From NCBI RefSeq assembly GCF_013373865.1, contig NC_050469.1:12558740-12622739 (forward strand): a stretch of DNA of 64,000 bases, written 5' to 3'. Both the position numbers and the translations under genes were made by a program. The notes under the pieces are model-generated. The model had not been told where the DNA came from, searched no databases, and saw only the letters and a program-made list of their open reading frames with translations. The DNA is from Monomorium pharaonis (Eukaryota; Arthropoda; Insecta; Hymenoptera; Formicidae). Below are positions 38,086-53,000 of the stretch, piece by piece; position 1 is the first letter of the stretch; each line of letters opens with the position of its first letter.

Positions 38086-41000
38086 GTAAATATATATATA
38101 TCTTGCTCAAGACACGTTACGACTGCTCGCAAAGGGCACGGGATTTCATAGGCGACAATTTTCTTCCTCTTGAAGGCGACTAGTCACGAGAACAACGCGG
38201 AGGCGGAGGGGAATTCCGAGGATTCTGTTATCGACGACACGACCGAGGATTATTGGGCGGGCAGCGGCTCGGGACCCGACGAGGATGAGTCCTCCTCTCA
38301 CAACGAAACCAGAGAAGCGTTAACCCACGAGGCCAGCGACCACGATGCTGTAAGTCACGCACCGCCAATTTGTTTCGCGTTGCGCACTTACTTATTGAAA
38401 TTCATGATAGATATTGCGCAAGAAAGTTTCTCCCCCGATCTGTTATTTCTCTGTTCCGTTACCTTTATACGAAGCATTTTATTTATTTTTCCGCTGCGCA
38501 CCGATTGACGAAAGGAGCATGTGAGGGCTCACAAAAGAAACTGGCAAAAATCCAAATAATACCATGTGCCTTAAATCGTTCAGAATATTACACTTTGTTG
38601 GATCAATGTTAGAAGATTCCGTTACGTAACTTTAAAGAAAAAAAAATTTAACGTCGCTAACTTGTCGATTGAGATGAAAATTGTACAGTATCGTCACGTT
38701 TTTATTCATTATTAAGCTATCAAAGCCAGAAAATTCAATAGACAGTAAACTCTGTCATCGGGGAGTCCTACAGGTTTCTGACAACAAATGTCGTAATATG
38801 TGCGTGACAACAAAGAGGAAAGTGAGAGAAGTAAGAGGAAAGGCGTGCGCGCATCTGCCGTACGATCGCGTCCGTCCAGTTATATTTAATTGGCAAACGG
38901 TTTCCTCGAAAGTGGATTCAAAAAAAGGAACCTAACGAGAGCGGAGTGGTAAAAAAGGAAGTGAAGGAATGATACTTGCCCATCTGTTCGGTTTTGCGTG
39001 ATTTCTCGTTAACGAATGCTCGCGCGCAAGGCCGCACGGCGACGGAGGGAGAACCTAGATGCAGGTGTTCTGCATCCGCTATGATATTCAAGAGAGTAAA
39101 AAGGGGAAATGCCGACAGTTAACCGCAGCAAAGACCGACGCCTCGATCGCCGACGAGTGTCCCCGATCGAGTGGGGGGGGGGGAAAATTGTACGGACGGA
39201 CGCGGTCAATCGTCTTGCTTTCCTCGTGTGACTCTCATCCTCGGTGCTGATCGGTATCGGATAAAAGATCGGCGAGAGGATCGGCTTTCAATAAAAATCA
39301 ATTATTGCACAGGTGCGTTTATTCCGTCCCCCGGTAATCTTTCTCCTTCCCGTGGCACGTAGAATGTACCGCTGGCCCTTGCTAAACGAAGGGCAGAAGG
39401 TTGCATCTCGGTGCATCAGGTGCACGGGAAGCACCGAGGGGGAAGAAGCAAAGTAAAGGCCATTCCATTGATTAATCGCTCTTTATCGGCGATCTTTACG
39501 GATTGCTTTTAAACTAGTTTTCGAGCGCGGAATCGATTTAGATCGCGAAAAAATGTGAACCAGTTTCCAGTAGAATAGAGAGAAAGGGTATCGCGGCCAC
39601 GTCCGTGCGCGACCTTCGTTATATCGCAAATTGCGAGTGGATAGATCGCTTCTTGCGCCTCGTGATTCTCCGCGGGGAAAGGCCCCATTACACAAGAGAA
39701 AGAGAGAGAGAGGGAGAAGGAAAAAGATAGAGCACCAGAAGCGGTTTATTTAGCTTACGAGCGTTCCGTTGCGAAACGGGAGACAAGATCAATTTCATCT
39801 GCGCTGCATATTGCCACGTGTTTCCGCTCGTTCCGATTCAAGAGGCGAAGACTAATCGCACGGAAGTGCATCGATTCAAAATTGTCTTCAGGGGATATTC
39901 TCGCTTTGGATATCATTTCTGGTGCGTGTATCCAATTTTAGGAGAATTATTTTCGACAAAAATATAGAAACCGTAAACTTAAAATTGAATTAGCACATTT
40001 ATCCTTAGACATGAATATACTTTACAAATTTCTTTCGAACATTAAAATAGATATTTTTAATAATTATTAGCAAATCTGTATGGGCGTGTTAAAAAGTACC
40101 GTTTCACTGTTGTTACGATTGCAGAAATTATCAGAAATTTAAAAAATAAAAAAGATTCTTAGTCTAATAAATATAGTCTTGTTTTAAACTCTACAGCCAA
40201 GTCAAAAAATTTTATTTTTGCAAAAACAGTAAAGAATTTTTTAAAGATATTTTCTTACTGGGAAAATCATCGGACGAGAGAAGAAGATATGAATATTTCT
40301 TAAAAATTTTGAACCAATCAGATTAAAACTAAATGAATTATTGGCAAATATTTTATAAATATTATTACAGAAAAATGTATTATAATTAAAAATAAAAATA
40401 CATGATATATTTACAAACCATGAAATTAATATAAAAATATATTAATTTCCATTGAGTATATTTTGCATAATTGAGCAAATTTTAATTTGACGTTTGTAGA
40501 ATTCGATCTATATAAGCATTGGGAGAAGATCCTAGAGAGATGAGTGTATTTTTTATTCAAACTATCCGAGCGATCTTACTTCGGCTAATGACTAATGACA
40601 CTCTAACCGCGCTACCGTTAATCACTGCATGAATGCGCATGTCTCGGCGCGATTTGATGAAATAAGGTCCTCGGAAGAAATTAACATTCACCCGAGAGAA
40701 AAAAAATCTGATCCCGTCCGTCATTTCCCAGTGTGAAACAAAACGATGAAATCTAAACGGTTACTTCATATTTCTTCTTTGATGAAAGATGAGCTTATAT
40801 CGCGGATGTCGATGACCATTAAGGAAAATGTTCTTATTATGCGCAAAGATTCAATGTCACAAATTGCACCCGCGTCGCCGGATGCGTATAAGACGTTAAT
40901 GCGTACAAATATTGCTCTCGAATTGCTTCTAGCGAATGCTAATTTTCGAAACAGTTATTGAAAACAGATTTGTGTCAAATTGAAAGTAATAAGTTCCTGG

Positions 41001-44000
41001 AAGAGGAGCCCACAAAAGAACGGAAGACGGTTGTCGTGCGAGGAGATCGAATCGGCGGCGGCGACGGCGGCGGCGCATTCGGCACGAAGGTGCATTCGCG
41101 TTATTACATTTCCTATACCCAGCCCGGTACAGTTAATACCGAAGCGTCCGTAGTTAAGCAGCACAGCAGGAGCCGAGGGTAATCGGCACTTATCGTCCGT
41201 AATGCATTCCAATGAGATACCGCGGCGGATTCAAAGACCGCCGGTCATTTTCCGCGGAACGTAGATCAGACACCGGCCCCGCTCGGGCCCCGGCTTCTTG
41301 GCCGGAGGAACGATCTTCTAACTACTCTACTGGCCCATAAACGCCGTACGCCACATCGCTTCGCCGGTGCCCCGCTCCGTTTCCCGGCAGCGTCGTACTC
41401 GAGTTCCTGAAATTCCTCAAAAGTGGAATCCGTGAAGAGAGGCAATTTCCCTGCCGATCTGCGCCGCGGCGGAGAGTCTGTTGGGTGGCAATCTTTACGT
41501 CGCGTCGGAGACCACAGGCGGAACATCATCGAGAACAACGCGAACGAGAGGAAGAGAACGGAGGAGGTGATGGTGAATCGGAAAGGACGAAGGAGGCGGC
41601 ACGGAACGGAATGGCGGTTTTTTTCGTCGTCACGGCATATGGAAGCTGTTCGCAACTTTTTTCTCTTCCCTCCCCCTCCCTCTCATTCTCTCTACACCGT
41701 GCACTAACCACGTGCCCGCGCGTCCTCCTCCCCTTTTCGCCCTCGGCCGCGCGATCCGCCCGAGTAGGTGCCTACCCACCTGCCGTCGTGCCCGCTGACA
41801 AGCGCCTCAAAGTATAATATCCCTCCCCCTCGCCCGCCCCCGCCGTCGTCATCTCATTCGCTTTTCTTGCGCCTCTTCTTGCGCGCGGCACCCGTACGCG
41901 GATGGAAAGACCTCGGGTACCCACGCTCGGACGGGGAGAATGGGCTCGTAAAGCGTTAGTCACGCGCTACTCGTGCTGTCCGTTTTTCAGACTTCCTCCT
42001 GTCGACTTTTCTCCTGGACTCTCCGTCTCTGGACGACGCAGCGCGCCCGACGGCGGTCGCCGTACCTCCCTCTCTTTCGCGTGTTTTCCCCTCACCGCGG
42101 CGTCACTCACCGGTCTCTCTCTCTCTCTCTCTCTCTCGACCCCCCGGCGTTTTTTCTCGCCCTTTCTCATCGCTCGAGCGGTAGCGATCCGCACCGGGCT
42201 CTGGGGGTTAAACCGGATCGTTAACGTGGAAGAGGTCAGGGCTCCCGCAAGACAGGATAGTTTTGCATAAGCCGGCCTGTGTGTTTATACGCGAGAATAT
42301 TTTGCCGGGATCCCGCTTGCAACCGCAATGCGCGGGCTAACGGCTTTGAACCTGCAAATCACTACCTGCGACTCGTTAGCGGATTCCTCGTGTTCATTTT
42401 CCGAGCCCCCGGTGTATGAATATCATCAGTTGTATGAGGAATTTGGCGCGGGTGGCCGGTCATTAGGATTGTTATTAGCGTGAGCAATCAAGTCTGAACG
42501 TACACGGTCCGCGCTTGTTTTTCTAATAATAGGATAGAATAATTATGGGAGATATGTAGTTCGTACTTAAGTTTATACGTAAAGTTTGAGCATCGATTAT
42601 CGGCATTTTGATAAGATTGCGGTAGTTTGAAACAACATTAATTGAGCAAACAACGTGTGCACTAGTTCAATTTAATCGAACTTAATTCGATTAAATTGAA
42701 TTTAATCGAATTTATAAAAAACTTGTTTAATATATTAAAATTATCGGAGCTTTCTTCTCGTCAAGTTGTATGATATTGTTTTATATAAAATTTAAACTGG
42801 TGTGTAAACATTGAGAGCTCTGAGTTAATTTTTATTTGTCTCACAAGTGTAAAAAGTCCTTTAATAATTTTTATTTTAACATTTTTAGAAAGTGTTTGAA
42901 TAGTTGCCTGTTTAAAAAGAATTGTATATAAATGTTATAACTATTTAGTGTTTCTAAATTTTTGAAGAAAAATTTGCAGGACAAAATTGTATGTAGAGAA
43001 TGTTAATTTTTTATTAAATTGACAAATTGACAAATTACACATTCAGCATAGAATCAATTAATATCTATCAGCTGTAAGAAATACAATTTTTTCAATCAAT
43101 TTTCAAACAATTGAAAAGATATAATGATTATCGAAACAAATAATATATTTAAATGATTGCACAAATAACGATTATCCATATTATGCTAATTGCATTGTTA
43201 AAAAAATGGTTTTACTTTCCTGAAAGGTCGTGTACGTTGGCGACGGCGCCGCTTACGTGCCAGTTCCTTCATTGAAGACCCGACCGTTGAATCCGAATCT
43301 TCAGGCTCTTCAGACTCTCCAAGGCTTGCAAGGCCTCTCCGGAAGCGGAGGTACGGGCGTAGTCGGCGACGAGGACTGGAGGAGACATCCCGAGACGTGG
43401 GACCGCGAGCACCGAAGGTACAGACCCAACACGACGAGAGTGCAACGTGAGTACGAACGCGACTCTTTTTATCCTTTTGCTGAATTAAATTATTATTGTG
43501 TAGACATACTTGATGATAATATTAAGGTAAACGATCTCCCGTAAGTGCCGTAATTAGTAGTCCGTTTGCGCTTTTTCGGTGAGGTAAATTAAATATAAAC
43601 CAAGTGGGTACGCTATATAGAGGCGATTACTCTTCGGCCGGCGCAATCTCCCGAGCTAATAGAAATTTCCTGGTTTGTAAGTAGCTTTAATGGCGGCTCG
43701 CATCAGGACGCTAATTCAACGGAAATACGTTACGAAAGGGTATTGATTATGTCGATCTCGGAGCCAACAGGAATCGCTATTTGACCGATAATGGATTATC
43801 GACTCAATTTAACTTGCGATTACATTATTGCGTCCACGGGCAAGAATTATGGAGAGCACATCTAGAGGAAAAGAGGACGTTTGAACCGATGGGGGGGACT
43901 CTCTAGCGGCCACAATTGGGCGGGACGTAAACGGGGGGGTTCCGCTATTTCCCGTCCGAATAGAAGCGCCGGCAAAAAGCGCCGCGTCTATACGGTATCG

Positions 44001-47000
44001 GTCTGGTGGGTCAGTATGCCTCGGAGGAAAAGAGCGCGGTGTCGTCGTCGCTGCTTTACCATGTCGATCCGTTATTTTTCTCTCTATTATCCGGCAGGAG
44101 GCCGAAGCCCTCGGAGCGTTATGGGACAAAAGTACTTCCCTCCGGTGTGTCTCGGTCGATCAGCTTGGAAGAATCGCTCTCCGCGAATGTATCCATCCAT
44201 CTCGGCCCCATCTCGAGGGGGGGGGGGGACCCCCGTAGCCGCCCGGTCCCGGGAATTCAGAGTGCGATGGCGAGTGCCTACCGTTAGAGAGGAGGCAATT
44301 AAAACGGTGTCGGAAAGTCGTACGACGCTCCACGACATCGAGGGTACGGAGGCAGAGTGTACACACCACCGCGCGCTTACCCGTTGGCAACCTCTCCGAT
44401 GGCAATCGTCATCATCGTTGCCGAGGGGACCGTCATCATCGTCCCGCGCGATCATCATTATCCGCATCTGGATCGCGCGATTGCCTCGTGGAAACTCGAG
44501 CATAGCCGGGGCCTCCGTGTGCGGGAGATACGCCACGTTCGCGGCTGTATATGTTACGGCGGCTGGTAATCGACGACAGGCTCGTTTCTGGCGTCGCTTC
44601 TACCGCGAGAGAAAATTGCGACGCCGCGTCGCAATGAAAATGATGTTTATGAGCGGCCGTTATGTTAGTTTTTTTCCTTTCCCTTCCCTTATCGCGCCGG
44701 CGCGTACGGTGACGTGAAGCTATGTCGTCGGGTCCGCGGGAATTCTTTGAATGATTTAACGTTATCTCGTCGCTGTAATGCACAGCGAGATCCTCGTCGC
44801 GAACTTGCGATTCAGTCATCATCTCGCGATTTCTTTTCGCACCCGGTCTTCTTTCACGGCGATCGATTTTTCGATGTCCGATTTGCATTCGATGCGCATT
44901 CGCGATTACACAGCTTCATGATTCTGCAACGGATCTTTACCGCCTCTATAATTGACTCTACACGAAAAGAATTTTCTCTTTAAAATTACCCTGAAAATCG
45001 TGGTAATTGTAGGATAACGTAAACCTTGAAGGATTTTACTATACTTTTTAAAAAATTTACTAAAATTTTAGTAAATTTTGTCAAAAGTATAGTAAAATCC
45101 TTCAAGGCTTACGTTATCCTACAATTACCACGATTTTTCAGGGTAATTTTTAAGAGAAAATTCTCTCCGTGTATGATTTGCATTTATTTCGTTCGAATAA
45201 AGTTTAATCAGTGACGTCCCATTAAAAATCTCTGATCGACCGATGCCTCAGTTTTAATCTCCGCGTAGCGGATAGCGAGCGGCAGTAATTAATGCCAGTG
45301 GAACAAGACGTTAATAGCGCCGACGCGCGCGGTGTCCCGTTACGAAAGAATAATAGACAATGTCCTGCGAAAACAAAATTAATTTCCTACGCGTGCGTGT
45401 AATTTCCTACGCCGCGCGTATGTGTTACGCTCATCCGCCGCGATGCGATTTTTCTGGGGGAGGCCCCTCCACAAGTTCATATTGTGAATGCCTTGGCACA
45501 CACACACACGCACACGCACGCAGTGTTCGCGCGTACGCGCGAGCAATCAACGTGGCGGCCGGGCACGTCACTGCCTGATACCCCCCGGAGAAAATTACGC
45601 CGTGTATTTCGCGGTAATGTAAATAAATAATATTTACGGGACGGAATCGCTATCAAGCTACACCGCTATCAAATGCCTCCCCGCGTAGGCTCCCTTTTAA
45701 TTGCATTTTGCGGAAAATTACGGCCACACTCTGGCAGCCGCGCTCTGCGGAGAAAAAATGCTTTAACGACACGTCGTTTCGACCCTGCCCGCTCGCTCGA
45801 GCGGAACGAAGCGTCTCTTGCACTACATTTTGCATTTTTACCGTCTGCAATTAAGCGTTTCATGTTTCTTAACTAAATCATTACACGGCAATTTGCCGCG
45901 CCGATACCTGTTATTCGCGTGGAACGATCATCTGTTATTCATGAGCCCAACAGAGAATCAATATTAGAGAATCGTAAAATTAAAATTGAGAAATACTTTT
46001 ATTAAGCTTGTATGCGGCGGGGTGGGAACGGGAGGGGAGGGGAGGGTGTCGCTTTACAGTTTAAGCAAGACAATGGCTTCTTCCGTACAGTGGCCAGGCA
46101 TCGAAAGGGGATTAAGTTATAAGCGATCCGCATAAATCTACTTCGCCCTGATAAATCGTTCCACGCGTAGATTTAAAAGAGAAATTTCGCGCGGAGAAAA
46201 ATCGACCGCGCCACAATCGAGCAGATCCAATTTCTCAAGAGATCGATGCGCCCCCCGAAGCACCACGAGGCCACGGGAGTACGATCGATGATCGGCGATT
46301 GCTACGGTAAATTTCCTAAAACATTTGGATGAGCCTCTGCCACTGGCAATGACGAATGCTACGGGCCGGCCTGTGAGGCATGCTGGCTCAATGAAGTCGT
46401 AAAGTCGAGCCGCTCGTTCTCTGCGGGAACTTGAGGCCACCCGCGGTATCGTCAATTACGCGAAAGAGAGCCCATTAGGTTTAATGTATCCTCCTCGGCG
46501 AGGTTCAATTCTCATACGTCCTCGGGGGTTCCCCGAGTCTCCACTCTGCTACCTCTTTTTCTACCTTTTACCCCGTCTCTCCCACGCGATCCGCGTTTTC
46601 AGCCGCTCCTCGGAGACCGATCGATCTCCAGTTTGGATTTAGACAGATAAATAAAAGCGTCGAGCATCGAAAGTCGAGTCCACCATTTGCATATTAAAAA
46701 CGGCAGCACCGGGGCGCCGTCGGGGGAACCCGGCGCTATTCTCTCCGCGTCTTTCCGCGATCGTTCTCCGGCCACCGCTCCGGGCAAATATCGGCGTTGC
46801 TCAACCTCTTTCCATTGTCTGCCCACTGACAGAGTTTTGCCGGACGATGAACACAAAGCCACGTATCCGCAATTCTAATAAGCGCGTGCGTATATACGTG
46901 CGCGTACGGTACGGCCGCTCGAAAATGCGCTCCGGCACACGCTCATCGTAACGGCGCGATGCGTAGGACGAGGGTGAAACGGAACGGTTGTATCATCGGC

Positions 47001-50000
47001 ATGCGCCTCCGGTGTAACTATCTCCTCATTACTATCTTTTATTATTTTTCCACGAATCTATGACCAGCGCGTGTCAAGCCTATCTTTCGTTACCTCGCCG
47101 TTTACCGCGCGAATCGAATTGTGACCGATGTACTAATTTTTACCTACTCCTGGCTCGTGGTCGATTTTAACATTTGCGTTGAAATTTATTTAACGAAAAT
47201 TAAATTAACTTAAATTAATAATTAATAAGTCGAGTGTCAAACCGCTCAATCTTGTAATAACACGAGGAAAAGAAGAAAAAGTGCCATTTCTCGATCGAGG
47301 CAGTTCTTGGTGCCTAATAATGATTAATTAATTTGTGAATTTTATTTTGAAAAACCTGATGATTTTATGTGCCAATTAAACATAATAGGGACGTCCGTCA
47401 AACATATACAGGTGTCACGGTGAGGATGACCGCGCGTCCTACGACGACGGTGTGCGTAGGATGAGAGCGTGGGTCACGAAACGAAAAAGGTTGTATCATC
47501 GGCGGCCACCTCGAGTGTAACTATCTTCATCCTCCATCAATCTCCATTCCGCTTTGCGGTTACGTTGCTACAGTGGAAACGGCTTCTTACCACGAAGAGC
47601 GCCTATACGGGACCCCCAACTTACTTTCACTCGTCATCGACGACCGGTTTTCCACTCGCTCCTATCCGCGAATCTGCGATTTTCCGCGCCCGGTTTCTAC
47701 ACGCGAGTGACGACAGGCTCTCCTGACCGCGAACGTACGCCCACACGATGACCGATCGACACATTTCGATTCTCCGCGATTGATCCTGCGTTCGAATCCG
47801 AACACGAGATGACAATTACCCGGCCCGATATGGTAACGCTATTTGCGCTACCCTGAGAACCCTTTCTGCGCGGGAAAGCAGCTTTCCTGAAAGAGAACCA
47901 TCGATTGCGTTTCCTTAAACAGAGTAGATCCTCAAGTGGGATAGATCCTTGATCACAAGTAATTTGTCTGCGATTGTATGATTGTCATCGATTATAATAT
48001 ACAGTTTAAATCTTTTTACATTTAAACTGTAACTAAAATACTGGCTGAAAGTTACCGAAATTTAAAAACTGCACGGTTTCTTAGGTTCATTCTCTTTTCC
48101 GAATCAACGACAAACAATTTTTATTGTGAATAAGAAAAAAAATGACGAAAAATTTTGTTTATGCAGCGAAAATGACTCTGTTTTGCTACAGTTTTGGATG
48201 AACAACTTTTAAGTGAATCGGAATAAATTTTTGCACAAATATTTATTCGAGTACATTTTATATGTACAAAATTAATTTGTAATGCTACTTTCTTTTCTCT
48301 TATTAAATTTACAAATAAAACGCGATTTTATATAAAAATCAATAGCAAATAAGAAATTAAATAGGCAAAAATGATTGGTCACTTAGTGACATGTTAATTT
48401 ACTGTTCCAAAGTTGATTCATAATATAGAGACAGTAATATTACACGATATGTTGTTTCTCGCTAATTCATACATCCGGATACACAGTTTTTCGTATCTCT
48501 TTCGACATCAAAGAGTCCACCTAGACCTTCTTGGTTTCGCAAATACAAGAATATGTAAAGATAGAAATCGCGCTGATGAATCAACAGAATTATGCATATA
48601 ATGAAATATAAATTAACGGAATGCAGATATAATCATGAAAAACGCTGATTGAAGAAAAAGTGTGTAAATAGAGATTAAAATTTATACAATTCTTTTAATC
48701 AACACATTGTTGCATAATTGTTAATTACCCTTTATATTTTAGATATTGAGGCGGAATGTCAGGACGACTACATGAAAATTAGGATCGGATTCAACGGATC
48801 CTTCGCTGGCCTCTTGTACTCAGCAGGTAAAATTAATGATTAATTGCTTATTAACGACTCATTATTTCTACTATCGCGCCATTTATCTAAAAATTTTTTG
48901 CTTTTAAATCATTGACGAGCACTATTACATTTTTGCGATATTAATTACGTATATAAATAATCAATAATAATATTGAAACCAGATATTAAATATTGATTAA
49001 AGTAATGATGCCAATTGTAAGACTTTTGTGATGCCACTCTTCAATTGTACTCGAAAGATTCGACATAATGCCGCATCTAAAATATGTGGCCGCATAACTG
49101 GCTGCATCGCCGGCATCCGCAATTACCTCGGCAGACAGTGAGGCGAGTATACGAGTCCGCGCTAACGAGGTAATGGCGGAAATTATCGTAAAGCGATCGG
49201 TGCCCGTCCACATCGGCCGCGCCAGAATTTTTCTTTTGCCGTCGTAAGTCCATCTGTTCGTTCTAGTAAGATACTTCCGTTATTTCGAAAGAAGAACGGC
49301 CGTACCTCCCGGCGGTTGGGACGCGGTGCAACCGCGGCAACAAAAAACTGCATCATCGCGAAGTGATTTCTCCGCGCGTCATCCGACGAGGAAGGTGACC
49401 TCTTCTTGAACCTCGCACCTGTTCAATGCCGATTCTGCTAATCAGCGATTCTCTCGTTTTGATCGATAACGAGACCGTTAATCAACATTTCAATAATGAA
49501 GCCCCTTTGTGCTCTAACGCGGGATGGTGTGGTAGCTTCTTTTAAAACACTGAGGCTCCGTCTGATTGAATCTGGCAGGACGGCTAAGAAAAAGTTAGAT
49601 TACCCTAATCTCCGACTTCCCAAGACCAACGCTATAACGAGCGTGCCTCGCGTTTCCTCGCCGTTGCCATTTGCTCGCGTTGAAAATGCACGGTACGTCC
49701 GCCCATTCTTCGCGCGGCGGCACACCTGAGTCGCGTCGTGTCGAGAGAGGAGGATCGTGATTCGACGAAGATATCGGTTGATATCGATGTCGATGCCGCG
49801 TTCCGGATGAACGAGAATAATCGCTTTTAATTGCAGGCTACTCGTACGATCCCGATTGCATGTACGTTAATGGGACCGGCCGCGACTACTACGAGTTCTA
49901 CATTCAGCTGAATCGATGCGGCACCCTCGGCGAGAACACTCATCATCAGGACAGCAGGAAGAATCCGACGGTACGTAAAATAGACGAGCGTCGCGGAATG

Positions 50001-53000
50001 ACGGATTATTACTTCAGCGTGTGCGCCGGCGCGTCGCCGCCGCTCGGACAAGGAATAATAATGATTAACAGCACCGAGGAAAAATGAGAGAGTGCGGCGG
50101 CGGCGGCTTATTTTTAATCTCGATAATTAGAGATGATAAGATGTCACATCGCGCGTAGACCGCGCGGGAACGCCGCTAGTCATCGCTATTATGATGGTGG
50201 CTAATGGGGAAGGGGGGATTCACGTGAGAAATAAGACTCGGCGACACCGCTCGCATTTTTTACTCTTTCTTCTCTTTCCAGAAAAATCTCATGTGGAACA
50301 CGGTCACGGTGCAGTACAATCCGCTAATAGAGGAGGAATTCGACGAGCACTTTAAGGTGACCTGCGAGTACGGCTACGACTTCTGGAAGACGGTGACGTT
50401 TCCCTTTCTTGACGTCGAGTGAGTGTTGATCTTTTTTTACTTTTGAAACAGAGTGCTGGGATGCAGAGATTCGAATTTAGAAGCAGTATCGAAGGTTCAT
50501 GTCGATCAAAGACGATCGGAGTCGTTTTTTGTAACGCACGCGAGAGGTACGCGATCCATCTCGTCTGAAACCTCCGATTACGCGGACTCGATGGAACGTT
50601 TCGCGCGCGAGGCGTTTACGTAATATCTGCGATAATGTCTAACATCTGTGCTATCCTGCTGGCGCGAAGTAGGCCGTACTGCGCTCGCGAGATAACGGAT
50701 ACGCATTCTTCCTGCCTCTTACGCACCCACCTTCTTCCAGGGTCGCCACGGGAAATCCCGTAGTCTTCACCCTGCAGCCTCCGGAGTGCTACATGGAAAT
50801 CAGATACGGTTACGGGACCACTGGAACTAGAGTGGCCGGACCAGTTCGCGTCGGCGATCCCCTGACTCTCATTATCTACATGCGCAGCAAATACGGTGAG
50901 CCTCATACGTACAGCTTTAACCGCAGCGCTTCGCCACGTAAATCGCATCCAGAACGCATAATGGATTCAACTTACTAGGTTCCCAACGCTCGAAATGGAA
51001 ACAGCAAACCAAAGACGTTTTATGTGGAACATATAAAAAATCAGAGTTAATAACTGATTGATGACCCATAGGCTCAGTCGTATTATACGCAACAACTTAG
51101 TTGAATCATATTATCGCTTGTATTTTTTTTTCGATAAACATTGGTTTTATTATTTTTTGAAAGCAGTCTAATCTAATTTTTATATGAAACAATGATAAAG
51201 TACCAATGAACATTTAGTGTTACAATCGTGTATTCAGAAATGATTGTCCAAGACAAAAAATCTGTAATATTGTGTCAAGTATTCCTGTAAATCACTCACA
51301 GCGCGCGTTTTCGTGTATATCTCTTTTCTTATTCAACGCCCAACTTAATCATACAACGTCCGATTCCGCCAAGCTATCATTCGACAGCGATAACGGTATA
51401 AGATGAACAGCAGAGGAGTTTGTCAGTCGGCTAAGTCAGTCCGAGCTCGGTAATTTGCGAAAGATGCGGAAATGCTGGCGGAGAAGATATGAAAATATGC
51501 GCGCTTCGACGTAACGACAGATGTCTGTGCTTTAACGAGTCAGGCTTCTGTACTTACGTCTACATTGCTTACGTCATGCAAATCTGTGTCAGAAGGTACA
51601 GAACGTCATATCTTATCTTCATCTCGCCGCCTTTGAGTAATTGGTTTCGTTACTGTGAGAATATTTCATGGAAACTAATAATCGCTTACTTAATTATAAT
51701 AAATCTCCAGGAACGGTCTTCTGAATCTCAGGTATCCATCACGGTCTCTCTTAAAGTCGTAATCTTTCCTCAAATTTACTCAAATCGACTTCAATTTATG
51801 ACTAACTATGTCTTATCCTTCTAATATTATCATTTCCACAGACACAACACTTGTGATTTTCTAATAAATGTGAATGCTTACGCTGATTTTCTTTGTAGAT
51901 GGCTTTGATATTGTCGTGAATGACTGTTACGCTCATAATGGCGGGAACAAAAGGATTCAACTGATCGATCAATACGGATGTCCAGTGGATGACAAACTGA
52001 TCAGCCGGTTTCGTGGTTCCTGGTCGGAAAGTGGTCTGTTCGAGACGCAAGTCTTTGCGTATATGAAGACATTTAGGTTCACGGGATCGCCGGCTCTGTA
52101 TATTGAATGCGATGTTCGCATGTGTCACGGAAGATGTCCGGTAACTAGATATATTCTAATACAATATTAATCAATTACACTTTATTTTAATTTATTTAAA
52201 TATCATATTAAATTTGATTAAATATGCTAAAATATTATTTACTTTTCAAATTTATTTTAGGCATCAATATTATTTTATTACACATAAAATTTAATGTCTT
52301 ATAATATATGTGACGTATTTAATAATCCTTCGAATCTATATTACTTCTTAATCTTTGCAATGAAACAAATAACCGTTAGAAAACAAAAACATCATAGACA
52401 ATCTAACTTTTAAATGGATATTTTTCATACTGTATCATTTAGCACATTAATTTCTATTATTCGTGTTTGAAAATATAGATATTTCAGTTCAATAGATATT
52501 TTAAGCTTAAACGATTTATCTATATTTCAGAGTCAACCTTGCCATTGGAGAAATGCAAAGAATGTGGTGAAACGATCGGTGTCGGAAATCGGTGGACCGT
52601 CGACACCGGCAACTAGTTTGTCGGAGAACGTGAACCTCTTCCAGTCTCTTCGCGTTCTTCAGGAAGGCGAGGCGGACACGGAACTGTTCCAGAATTCTAC
52701 CAACTTCTCTCGCAGCGGTAAAGCAGATGCACACACACATGCACGCACACACCAAAAACATAACTTTTTACTGTTAGAACAATTACGTCAAGCTGTGCAT
52801 TTATCTTTTAGTTTCAGTCAGTAAGAAGTTCCACTTTTTTTATTGCAGTTGCACTTTTTTAATGGCAATTCTTAATGAGCAAAGCTTGCAAATCTTAACT
52901 TAAGTAAAATTACATACAATGCTTCAAAGTGAAGAAAATAATGAATTTTTTGCAATAATTATCAAATAAATTGAAGTGAATAAATTTAATTGATGTATCT

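Larger units (their letters stand above)
43447..48742 (+). other. ZP gene intron 3 (about 5.3 kb)
   Basis: It is CpG-rich in its first and middle parts, with a palindromic element at 44,959-45,173, a CA-type microsatellite at 45.5 kb and a diverged duplicated block (46.96 and 47.45 kb), then AT-rich from about 47.95 kb to the acceptor. A long open frame across 43.9-44.7 kb lacks a gene-like composition and was rejected. Confidence 0.75.

Noticed and set aside
43881..44717. A 278-codon open frame on the plus strand within ZP-gene intron 3
   Set aside because: It lacks an ATG at its start, is Arg/Ser-rich, passes through G and ATC simple repeats, and overlaps similarly long frames on the other strand.
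47780..47815. A gttcgaatcc motif like a tRNA T-loop
   Set aside because: No matching A-box, anticodon arm or acceptor stem was found at the right distance on this strand.
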